Shown piece after piece: positions 1 through 5,387 of a DNA stretch of 7,824 bases. A program made the translations under genes and the position numbers. Under the pieces are notes generated by a model. It saw only the letters and a program-made list of their open reading frames with translations. It made no database searches and had not been told where the DNA came from. The first letter of the stretch is position 1; every line of letters starts with the position of its first letter. The stretch comes from Acetobacteraceae bacterium (GTDB lineage: Bacteria > Pseudomonadota > Alphaproteobacteria > Acetobacterales > Acetobacteraceae): positions 1 to 7,824 of the forward strand of contig JAIYAI010000336.1 of the NCBI GenBank assembly GCA_027489135.1. Direction: 5' to 3'.

Positions 1-124
1 CGGGCTCGCCGGAGGACAGGCCGATCACATCCTTGCCCGCCGCCTTCAGCGCCCGCGCCTTCGTCGTCATGGCGATGGTCAGCGAAGGGGAGATCCGGTC
101 GAGCCGGTCGGCGGTGAGCTTCAT
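1..124 (-). CDS. aspC: Class I aspartate aminotransferase, N-terminal fragment
   Basis: Only the first 41 codons are in the window; the gene runs off the left edge. Reading starts at the ATG at 124-122 and gives MKLTADRLDRISPSLTIAMT, then a stretch ending in VIGLSSGEP. The RxxxxxPSxTxAMTxKAxxLKAxGxDVIGLSxGEP pattern is typical of the PLP-dependent aspartate aminotransferases (fold type I, subgroup I) of alphaproteobacteria, which interconvert aspartate and 2-oxoglutarate with oxaloacetate and glutamate in the cytoplasm. The catalytic lysine and PLP-binding residues lie outside the window. The Shine-Dalgarno sequence is weak (AGCAGG about 10 bases upstream). The gene is separated from the lipoprotein gene by 107 bases, so it probably has its own promoter. 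Family assignment is strong; substrate (aspartate versus another amino acid) cannot be settled from this fragment. Confidence 0.88.
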   Translation of the reverse strand, partial: MKLTADRLDRISPSLTIAMTTKARALKAAGKDVIGLSSGEP

Positions 125-231
125 CGTGGGTGCCTGCTGTGGTCTGGCTTGCGTCGCGACGCCCCGGACGGGCGTGCGGAAAGCGGCGGACACTAGCGGC
201 GGGGGGCGGGGGGTTCAACCCGCGCGGCTGC
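125..231. other. Intergenic gap upstream of aspC with GC palindromes
   Basis: These 107 bases separate the lipoprotein stop from the aspC start on the minus strand. They contain a perfect 12-base palindrome, GCGTCGCGACGC, at 151-162. An overlapping 6-bp stem (ACGCCC at 159-164 with GGGCGT at 170-175) surrounds a 5-base loop. An inverted repeat GGGTTCAACCC lies at 211-221, next to two runs of six G at 201-206 and 208-213. None of the stems is followed by a T-run, so an intrinsic terminator is not supported. The palindrome 27-38 bases ahead of the aspC ATG could be an operator, but in DNA this GC-rich such symmetry can arise by chance. I see no clear -35/-10 pair. Confidence 0.3.
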
Positions 232-597
232 CTACCACAGGCGCAACGGACGCAACCCCTGGTAGCTCCAGCCCTCCGCCGCCAGGCAGTTGGCCCGCAC
301 GGCGCGCCGCTGGTCCGTGTTCGCATCCACCCGGCTGAAGCGCGGCGGCTCCCAGTAGCCGGGGCGGGTGGTGCAGCGCCGGTGCTCGCCGCGCCCCTCG
401 CAGACCTGGCGGGAGGACACCCAGTGGCCGGGGGAGGTCTGCTGCCAGATCATGAAGGGCGGCACCCGCGCCGCGGCGAATTGGCTGCAGCGCGCCTGCG
501 CGGCATCCGACTGCGCCTCGGTCGCGCCGGGCCGTTCCCAGCGCTCGGCACAGGCGGTGACGAGAAGCAGCAGCAGCAGGGGCAGGAGGCGGCGCAT
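232..597 (-). CDS. Small Cys-rich lipoprotein, unknown function
   Basis: This 121-residue protein starts with MRRLLPLLLLLLVTAC, a classic lipoprotein signal: two arginines, a leucine core, and the lipobox VTAC with the lipidated Cys at residue 16. I chose the ATG at 597-595 because it sits directly before this signal; an in-frame ATG at 681 would put 28 arginine- and proline-rich residues ahead of it. The mature part has four cysteines (37, 66, 75, 104), which could form two disulfides in the periplasm, and aromatic-rich stretches around W51, W59, Y81-W82 and W110-Y112. The C-terminal RANCLAAEGW motif resembles the ends of other small alphaproteobacterial lipoproteins I cannot name. No obvious ribosome binding site is visible. 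It follows the transporter operon on the same strand after 76 bases, so read-through transcription is possible, but nothing links it to polyamine uptake. Lipoprotein sorting is well supported; function is unknown. Confidence 0.75.
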   Translation of the reverse strand: MRRLLPLLLLLLVTACAERWERPGATEAQSDAAQARCSQFAAARVPPFMIWQQTSPGHWVSSRQVCEGRGEHRRCTTRPGYWEPPRFSRVDANTDQRRAVRANCLAAEGWSYQGLRPLRLW

Positions 598-621
598 GGC
601 ACGATCACAGCCGACCCGCGC

Positions 622-687
622 GGCGGAACGGCGGCGAGGGTCAGGCGCGCCCGGGGCGGAACGGCGGCGAGGGTCAGGCACGCCTGG
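622..687. repeat. 33-bp tandem duplication at the potI 3' end
   Basis: Two adjacent 33-base units, 622-654 and 655-687, differ at only a few positions; both contain GGCGGAACGGCGGCGAGGGT followed by CAGGC. A truncated third start (GGCGGA) appears at 688-693. On the minus strand the unit at 655-687 carries the last codons and the TGA of the permease gene, and the other unit lies just downstream and repeats that TGA in the same frame, since 33 is a multiple of 3. This looks like a tandem duplication of the gene end. It does not resemble an insertion sequence or attachment site. Confidence 0.85.
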
Positions 688-1453
688 GGCGGAGCAGCCA
701 GGCCGCCAGCCCCAGCGCCACCCCCGCCACGCCCAGGATCACCACGCCAAGCGCGTTGATCTCCGGCGTCAGCCCCACCTTGATGCGACTGAACAGGTAG
801 ATGGGCAGCGTCGTCCCCGCGGGGCCGGAGACGAAGCTCGCCACCACCACATCGTCGAGGCTGAGGGTGAAGGCCATCAGCCACCCCGCCGCCAGCGCCG
901 GCGCCATCAGCGGCAGGGTCACGGTGCAGAAGGCGACGAGCGGCCGTGCGCCGAGGCTCGCCGCGGCCTCCTCCATCTCCCGGCCCTGGCCCGCCAGGCG
1001 CGCCTGCACCACCACGGCGACATAGGCCAGGCCGATCGTCGCATGCGCGAGCAGGACGGTCGTCGCGCCGCGCTCGGCCGGCCAGCCCGTCAGCCCCGCC
1101 AGCGCGACGAACAGGAGCAGCAGGGAGAGGCCCGTCACCACCTCCGGCAGCACCAGCGGCGCGCCGGCCAGCGCGCCGAAGACCGCCCGGCCGCGGAAGG
1201 CACCGGTCCGGGCCAGCGCGAAGCCGGCGAGGCCACCCAGGATCACCGCCAGCGTCGCGGCCCCGGCGGCGACCCGCAGGCTGAGCAGCGCCGCCTCCAT
1301 CAGCCGGTCATTGGCGGCCAGCGCCGCGAACCAGCGCGTGGAGAAGCCGCCCCACTGGAAGGGGATGCGGTCGGCCGAGAAGGCGTAGCCCGCCAGCAGC
1401 AGGACGGGGGCCCAGAGGAAGGCGAGGCCGAGATACAACCCTGCCCGCCTCAC
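674..1453 (-). CDS. potI: Polyamine ABC transporter permease, PotI type
   Basis: This 259-residue inner-membrane permease is one of the two channel subunits of a putrescine-type ABC importer. It closely follows PotI: FSTRWFAALAANDRLMEAAL near residues 37-56, PLVLPEVVTGLSLLLLFVAL at 99-118, GWPAERG at 123-129, and FTLSLDDVVVASFVSGPAGT at 195-214, then TLPIYLFSRIKVGLTPEINA. About six hydrophobic segments are visible. The cytoplasmic EAA loop that docks on the ATPase is present (EAA at 162-164, G168, LP at 180-181). The start is a GTG at 1453-1451 that overlaps the TGA of the upstream permease as GTGA. A GGAAG Shine-Dalgarno seven bases upstream (1461-1465) supports it. It is slightly shorter than E. 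coli PotI (about 281 residues). The last codons and stop fall in a 33-bp tandem duplication. It is the last gene of the operon. Confidence 0.93.
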   Translation of the reverse strand: MRRAGLYLGLAFLWAPVLLLAGYAFSADRIPFQWGGFSTRWFAALAANDRLMEAALLSLRVAAGAATLAVILGGLAGFALARTGAFRGRAVFGALAGAPLVLPEVVTGLSLLLLFVALAGLTGWPAERGATTVLLAHATIGLAYVAVVVQARLAGQGREMEEAAASLGARPLVAFCTVTLPLMAPALAAGWLMAFTLSLDDVVVASFVSGPAGTTLPIYLFSRIKVGLTPEINALGVVILGVAGVALGLAAWLLRPRRA

Positions 1454-2283
1454 GCCCGCGCTTCCAGCCGCTGGAACAGCAGGATCGACGGCACCAGCAG
1501 CACCAGCAGCGCCAGCGCCAGTGCGGCGGCCAGCGGCCAGTCCCGGTTCTGGAAGAACTCCGTCCAGAGCACGCGCCCGACAAGCTGCGCCTCAGGCGGG
1601 CCGAGCAGCTCCGGGATCACGAACTCCCCCGCTGCCGGGATGAAGACCAGCAGGAACCCCGCCAACGCGCCCGGCAGGGAGAGCGGCAGGGTCACGGTCC
1701 AGAAGGCCACCGCGGGCCGCGCGCCGAGGGCGCCGGCCGCCTCCTCCAGCGTCGGGTCGAGCCGTGTCAGGGCGGCGAACAGCGGCAGCACCGCGAAGGG
1801 CAGGTAGCTGTGCACCATGCCCACCAGCAGCGCGCCGTCCGAGTAGAGCATCGGCAGCGGCGCCGCGATCAGCCCGAGCGCCAGCAGCACGCCATTGATC
1901 CAGCCCTCGTCGCGCAGCAGCCCGATCCAGGCGCTGATGCGCAGCAGGAAGCCGATCCAGAAGGGCAGCAGCACGAGCAACAGCAGGACGGGCCGGCGCG
2001 CCGGCGCCGCCCGCGCGATCGCCAGCGCCATCGGGTAGCCGAGCAGCAGGCAAAGCGCGCCCGTAACGCCCGCGACCACCAGCGCGCGCAACAGCGCTGC
2101 GGCGTAGAGCGGGTCATCCGCCAGCACGGCGAGGTTGTCCGCAAGCCCCTGCCATCCGGTCGGCAGCGCGAAGGGCGGGATGCCGTCCGCCGCGGTGGAG
2201 GCGGCGATCACGGCCAGGATCAGCAGCGGCGCCGCCACCAGCGCCAGCAGCCACAGGAAGGGCAGCGCCACCGCGCCCCTCAT
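1450..2283 (-). CDS. potH: Polyamine ABC transporter permease, PotH type
   Basis: This 277-residue inner-membrane permease is the partner channel subunit of the PotI-type protein. Hydrophobic segments lie near residues 7-28, 62-90, 98-123, 143-171, 197-226 and 250-270, giving six likely helices. The EAA loop is intact: LEEAAGALGARP at 179-190 with the LP pair at 199-200. Other family features are PFWIGFLLRISAWIGLL at 107-123, VHSYLPFAVLPLFAAL at 157-172 and IPAAGEFVIPELLG at 215-228, as in PotB/PotH. The ATG at 2283-2281 overlaps the TGA of the ATPase gene as ATGA, a strong sign of translational coupling. At the other end its TGA overlaps the GTG of the PotI gene. It is shorter than E. coli PotH (about 317 residues), mainly because the N-terminal cytoplasmic tail is very short. 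Family is clear; PotH rather than PotB is chosen from gene order and the PotF-like binding protein. Confidence 0.92.
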   Translation of the reverse strand: MRGAVALPFLWLLALVAAPLLILAVIAASTAADGIPPFALPTGWQGLADNLAVLADDPLYAAALLRALVVAGVTGALCLLLGYPMALAIARAAPARRPVLLLLVLLPFWIGFLLRISAWIGLLRDEGWINGVLLALGLIAAPLPMLYSDGALLVGMVHSYLPFAVLPLFAALTRLDPTLEEAAGALGARPAVAFWTVTLPLSLPGALAGFLLVFIPAAGEFVIPELLGPPEAQLVGRVLWTEFFQNRDWPLAAALALALLVLLVPSILLFQRLEARA

Positions 2284-3308
2284 CCGCGCAGCACCACGAG
2301 GCTCGCGGCGTCCCAGGCCAGCGCCACCTGCGCGCCTTGTGCCGGCGGCGCCGCGCCGGCGGGCAGGGTCACGCGCAGCGTCGTCCCGCCGGCCTCCGCC
2401 AGCACCAGCCAGGTGTCGCCGCGATAGGCGATGTCCGTCACGGTGGCCGCAACGCCGTTCTCGGCGGGCGCGGCGGCGACGAGGCGGATGCGCTCCGGCC
2501 GCAGCGCCACCGCTGCGTCACCGTCCGGCACCGCCTCGGCCGGGCGCAGCGCGCAGCCCGGCCCGGCGATGACGCTGCCCGATGCGCGGCCCTCCAGCAC
2601 GTTCGCCGCGCCGAGGAAGCGCGCGACGAAGCGGCTGGCGGGGCGCTCATACAACGCCATCGGCGTCGCAAGCTGGGCGAGGCGCCCCTGCTCCAGCACC
2701 GCCACGCGGTCGGCCAGCGCCAGCGCCTCCGCCTGGTCGTGCGTCACCATCACGAAGCCGGCGCCGGTGGCGCGCTGGATGGCACGCAGCTCGAGCCCCG
2801 TCCTCTCCCGCAGCCCGGCATCCAGCGCCGCCAGCGGCTCGTCCAGCAGCAGCAGGCGGGGGCGCCGCACCAGGGCGCGCACCAAGGCCACGCGCTGACG
2901 CTGCCCGCCGGAAAGCTGGTGCGGCTTCCGGCGCGCCGTCTCCTCGAGCCCAACCATCGCCAGCGCCTCGTCCACGCGCCGCGCGATCTCGGCCCGCGCC
3001 ACGCCGTCGCGCCGCAGCCCGTAGGCGACGTTGTCGAAGACGCTCAGATGCGGGAACAGCGCATAGCCCTGGAACATCATCCCCACGGGCCGGCGGTGCG
3101 GCGGCAGGGGCGAGAGGTCCGCGCCGTCCAGCAGGATCCGCCCCTGATCCGGCGCCTCGAACCCGGCGATCAGCCGCAGCAGCGTCGACTTGCCCGATCC
3201 CGACCCGCCGAGCAGCGCGAGGAACTCGCCCGGCGCCATCGCCAGGCTCAGCCCGTCCAGCGCGACCGTCGCGCCGAAGCGCTTCGAGACCCCCTCGACC
3301 GCGAGCAG
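2280..3308 (-). CDS. potG: Polyamine ABC transporter ATPase, PotG type, probable CTG start
   Basis: This is the cytoplasmic ATPase that powers the importer. Numbering from a CTG at 3308-3306 gives 342 residues. Seen motifs are: A-loop aromatic F11 in SKRFG, Walker A GGSGSGKST (34-42), Q-loop Q80 in MMFQGYALFPHLS, signature LSGGQ (132-136), Walker B LLLLDEP with D156 and E157, and the H-loop histidine H190 in VMVTHDQAEAL. A C-terminal TOBE-type domain follows, with ALRPERI. The first ATG in frame (3239-3237) would delete 23 residues including the A-loop strand (LLAVEGVSKRFGATVALDGL). The frame is open back to a stop at 3404-3402 but has no ATG, GTG or TTG upstream of 3239. The CTG lies one base after the binding-protein stop, behind a G-rich stretch, and is my preferred start. 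A sequencing error is the alternative. Its stop overlaps the potH ATG. Confidence 0.9.
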   Translation of the reverse strand: MLAVEGVSKRFGATVALDGLSLAMAPGEFLALLGGSGSGKSTLLRLIAGFEAPDQGRILLDGADLSPLPPHRRPVGMMFQGYALFPHLSVFDNVAYGLRRDGVARAEIARRVDEALAMVGLEETARRKPHQLSGGQRQRVALVRALVRRPRLLLLDEPLAALDAGLRERTGLELRAIQRATGAGFVMVTHDQAEALALADRVAVLEQGRLAQLATPMALYERPASRFVARFLGAANVLEGRASGSVIAGPGCALRPAEAVPDGDAAVALRPERIRLVAAAPAENGVAATVTDIAYRGDTWLVLAEAGGTTLRVTLPAGAAPPAQGAQVALAWDAASLVVLRG

Positions 3309-3309
3309 G

Positions 3310-4410
3310 TCAGCGCCCCCCGGCCTTGAAACGGGACCAGAGCCGGGTGCGCGCGCGTTCGGCCGCCGGCGGCAGCGTGCCGGGAACGAAGGCCTGCGCC
3401 ATCACCGCCTCCGGCGGAAAGACGTTCGGGTCGTCGCGCACCGCCGCCGCGATCATCGGGCGGGAGGCAGGGACGGCGTTGGCATAGCGCACATGGCTGC
3501 TGACCTGCGCCATCACGTCGGGCCGCAGCAGGAAATCGATGAAGGCCAGCGCCGCATCCGGGTTCGGCGCATCGGCCGGCACGGCCAGCATGTCGAACCA
3601 GAGATGCGCGCCAGTGCGCGGCGCGACGAAGGCGACCTGCACGCCGCGCCCGGCCTCCCGCGCCCGCGCCGCGGCCTGGATGACGTCGCCGGAATAGGTG
3701 AGCGCCATGCAGACCTCCCCGGTCGCCAGCATGTCGAGGATCTGGCCGCTGCCCGGGATCGCCCGCAGGAAGGGCCGGATGGCGCCCAGCGCCTGCCCCG
3801 CCGCGGCCAGGTCCGCCGCGTCCTGGCTGTCCGGGTCGCGGCCCAGCCAGCGCAGCACGCTGGGCAACACGTCGGTCGCGCTGTCCATCACCACCACGCC
3901 GCAGCCGCGCAGCTTCCGCGCATTCTCCGGATTCAGCAGCAGGTCGAGGCTGTCGAGCGGCACGTCCGGCCCCAGCGCCGCGCGCACCTTGTCCACATTG
4001 ATGCCGAGCCCGACCGTGCCCCAGAGGTAGATCGCGCCGTGCCGGTTGCCGGGATCCACCGTCGCGACGCGCGCCATCAGCGCAGGATCGAGGTTGCGCC
4101 AGTTCGGCACGCGGGCGCGGTCGATCTCGCGCAGCGCCCCGGCGCGGACCAGGCGGGCAAAGGTCGGCTCCGCCGTCGGCACGATCAGGTCGTAGCCGGA
4201 CCGGCCCGCGCTCAGTTTGCCCTCCAGCGTCTCCAGGCTGTCATAGACGTCGTAGCGCACCCGGATGCCGGTTTCCTGCTGGAAACGCTGCACCACGTAG
4301 GGGTCGATGTAGTCCGTCCAGTTGTAGACGTTCAGCACCCCGCGGTCCTGCGCGCGCGCAGGCGCGGCGGCAGCGATCAGGGCAAGGAGCAGCAGCAGGA
4401 TCAGGCGCAT
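3310..4410 (-). CDS. potF: Periplasmic polyamine-binding protein, PotF type
   Basis: This 366-residue solute-binding protein captures polyamine in the periplasm and delivers it to the PotGHI complex. Residues 1-20 are a Sec signal peptide (MRLILLLLLALIAAAAPARA, AxA-type cleavage before Q21). An in-frame ATG at 4479 would place 23 Arg/Pro-rich residues before it, so I start at 4410. The mature protein tracks E. coli PotF closely: LNVYNWTDYIDP (26-37), ETGIRVRYDVYDSLETLEGK (46-65), SGYDLIVPT (71-79), LWGTVGLGINVDKV (129-142), LLLNPENARKL and LLRPDV. Aligning from memory, PotF ligand residues W37, D39, D247, D278 and Y314 correspond to W31, D33, D242, D273 and Y309, all kept. W244 is replaced by Y239, S38 by T32 and E185 by D180. 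The Cys pair C170/C234 matches the PotF disulfide. Uptake of putrescine or a similar polyamine is likely, but the pocket changes leave the exact ligand open. It is the first gene of the operon. Confidence 0.93.
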   Translation of the reverse strand: MRLILLLLLALIAAAAPARAQDRGVLNVYNWTDYIDPYVVQRFQQETGIRVRYDVYDSLETLEGKLSAGRSGYDLIVPTAEPTFARLVRAGALREIDRARVPNWRNLDPALMARVATVDPGNRHGAIYLWGTVGLGINVDKVRAALGPDVPLDSLDLLLNPENARKLRGCGVVVMDSATDVLPSVLRWLGRDPDSQDAADLAAAGQALGAIRPFLRAIPGSGQILDMLATGEVCMALTYSGDVIQAAARAREAGRGVQVAFVAPRTGAHLWFDMLAVPADAPNPDAALAFIDFLLRPDVMAQVSSHVRYANAVPASRPMIAAAVRDDPNVFPPEAVMAQAFVPGTLPPAAERARTRLWSRFKAGGR

Positions 4411-4429
4411 CGGTCTCGTCCCGGGCGGG

Positions 4430-4449
4430 CGCGGGCGTGATAGCCCGCG
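4430..4449 (-). promoter_or_regulatory. Hairpin in the potF 5' leader
   Basis: A perfect 7-bp stem, CGCGGGC at 4430-4436 with GCCCGCG at 4443-4449, encloses a 6-base loop. It lies 20 bases upstream of the potF ATG, inside the leader predicted from the candidate promoter. No T-run follows in the potF direction, so it is not an intrinsic terminator. It could affect translation or RNA stability, or be a chance consequence of high GC. A weak Shine-Dalgarno-like GGGA lies between the hairpin and the ATG. Confidence 0.4.
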
Positions 4450-4488
4450 GCCGGGGGCGATGCGAAGCCTGTGCCGCACCGGGTCATG

Positions 4489-4517
4489 GAATATTTTCCT
4501 TGACGATGTCGGAACAA
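4489..4517 (-). promoter_or_regulatory. Candidate sigma70-type promoter for potFGHI
   Basis: On the minus strand, TTGTTC (4517-4512) is followed after 16-17 bases by AATATT/ATATTC (4495-4489), in the only AT-rich stretch near potF. Transcription would begin near 4483, giving a leader of about 70 bases. The -35 is a four-of-six match to TTGACA, and the -10 is a weak match. The site overlaps the candidate rightward promoter, so the two may compete. Confidence 0.4.
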
Positions 4518-4528
4518 TAACCTAACCC
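4500..4528 (+). promoter_or_regulatory. Candidate promoter for the tail-like gene pair
   Basis: TTGACG at 4500-4505 is preceded by CC, giving the CTTGAC core common in alphaproteobacterial -35 elements. A 17-base spacer leads to TAACCC at 4523-4528, a poor -10. Transcription from here would give a long, GC-rich, structured leader of about 170 bases before the ATG at 4706. The -35 is convincing and the -10 is not. Confidence 0.4.
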
Positions 4529-4606
4529 TCTCCGCGCCAAGGGGCGATCTGCGCCCTGCGGCCCCCCAATCCATCCCGGCCCGGATCGTCGCGACGCGCC
4601 GCCCCC

Positions 4607-4692
4607 TTCGCGTGCCCCTTGCGGGGCTGGGGGCGCGGCGCCGCGCGCATTCGCGCGCCCCTGCCGCAGGCGCGTTCGCGCGCCCCTGCCGC
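4607..4692. repeat. GC-rich direct repeats and palindrome ahead of the tail-like genes
   Basis: The 18-mer TTCGCGCGCCCCTGCCGC occurs exactly at 4650-4667 and 4675-4692, a period of 25 bases; the match extends five bases further left with one mismatch. A more diverged copy, TTCGCGTGCCCCTTGCGG, is at 4607-4624. Between them lies a perfect 14-base palindrome, GCGCGGCGCCGCGC, at 4633-4646, and GCCCC/GGGGC at 4614-4627 can form a small hairpin. The last repeat ends four bases before the GGAGG ribosome binding site at 4696-4700. The zone may fold strongly in the mRNA leader; no T-run marks a terminator. Confidence 0.75.
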
Positions 4693-4705
4693 GACGGAGG
4701 CCCCC

Positions 4706-5359
4706 ATGCCCTTCACCGTGTCGAGCTTCGCCGCCCTGATCCAGAGCCCGGGCTTCACGCTCTGGCACTACCGCACCACGGACAGCCGGGCGACCGTCTC
4801 CGCGGCCGGCTATTTCGCCCCGGTCGCGGCCTCGCTGCGGCCGGGCGATCTGCTCGTCCTGCAGGCCTCCGACGCCCTCGCCCTGCTGCCGATCCGGGTG
4901 AACGCGGCGCTCGGCACAGGCGTCACGCTCGACGGCGCGGTCGGGCCGCTGAACACGGTGCGCAGCGTCGCCCAGGGCTTCTCCGTGGCCCAGGCGGCCG
5001 CGGCGGTGGTGCGCAGCCTCGTCCTCGCACCACTGACCGCCGTCGTCGTCGCCGGCGCCAGCATTCCCGCCTCCGCATCGGTGACCGGCCCCGTCGCCTC
5101 CATCGTCTTCACCCTGCGCGACCCGGCGGGCCAGGTGATCCCGCCGGTGCGGACGGTCAGCGTCGCGGGCGGCGTCGCCAGCACCAGCTTTCCCGCGCCG
5201 CCGATCGGCACGGGCTACCGCATCCGGGTCGAGGACGCGGCCGATCCCGCCATCTTCGCCCTCTCGCAGAGCTTCACCGTCGGCACCGACCTGATGCTGC
5301 TGCTGCAGGAGGACCAGGCGCGCCTGCTCTCCGAGGCCGGCGCGGTGCTGAAGCAGTAG
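4706..5359 (+). CDS. Phage-tail-associated-like protein, unknown function
   Basis: This 217-residue protein starts at the ATG at 4706, five bases after a strong GGAGG; an in-frame ATG at 4619 would precede it with 29 Arg/Ala/Pro-rich residues and no ribosome binding site. Residues 10-65 (ALIQSPGFTLWHYRTTDSRA, then AGYFAPVAASLRPGDLLVLQ) form a compact domain with the GFxLWHYxTTDxxAxVxxAxYF pattern. I associate this pattern with small proteins near phage tail-fibre genes, though I cannot give it a family name. Residues about 108-192 look like an all-beta, Ig-like sandwich: APLTAVVVAGASIPASA, SIVFTLRDPAGQVIPP, VRTVSVAGGVASTSF, GTGYRIRVEDAADPAIFA. The end (193-217) is probably an amphipathic helix. 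There is no signal peptide, transmembrane segment or cysteine, which fits a virion or cytoplasmically assembled protein. It lies 28 bases upstream of the tailspike-like gene, so the two are probably one transcript. A tail-fibre accessory or adaptor role is inference. Confidence 0.72.
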   Translation: MPFTVSSFAALIQSPGFTLWHYRTTDSRATVSAAGYFAPVAASLRPGDLLVLQASDALALLPIRVNAALGTGVTLDGAVGPLNTVRSVAQGFSVAQAAAAVVRSLVLAPLTAVVVAGASIPASASVTGPVASIVFTLRDPAGQVIPPVRTVSVAGGVASTSFPAPPIGTGYRIRVEDAADPAIFALSQSFTVGTDLMLLLQEDQARLLSEAGAVLKQ

Positions 5360-5387
5360 CCGCAGCGCAACGACAAGGAATCCCTCC

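Noticed and set aside
151..175. Possible intrinsic terminator between the lipoprotein gene and aspC
   Set aside because: The stem is short and no T-run follows in either direction.
198..214. Possible G-quadruplex in the two six-G runs
   Set aside because: Only two long G-runs with one short flanking GG; the four-tract pattern is not clearly met.
598..681. Upstream in-frame ATG at 681 extending the lipoprotein
   Set aside because: The extension is translated from the 33-bp tandem repeat and would bury the lipoprotein signal peptide behind 28 Arg/Pro-rich residues.
368..1807. Long plus-strand open frame opposite the two permease genes
   Set aside because: Its composition is Arg/Gln/Ala-rich without motifs; the minus-strand permease frames have EAA loops and membrane segments.
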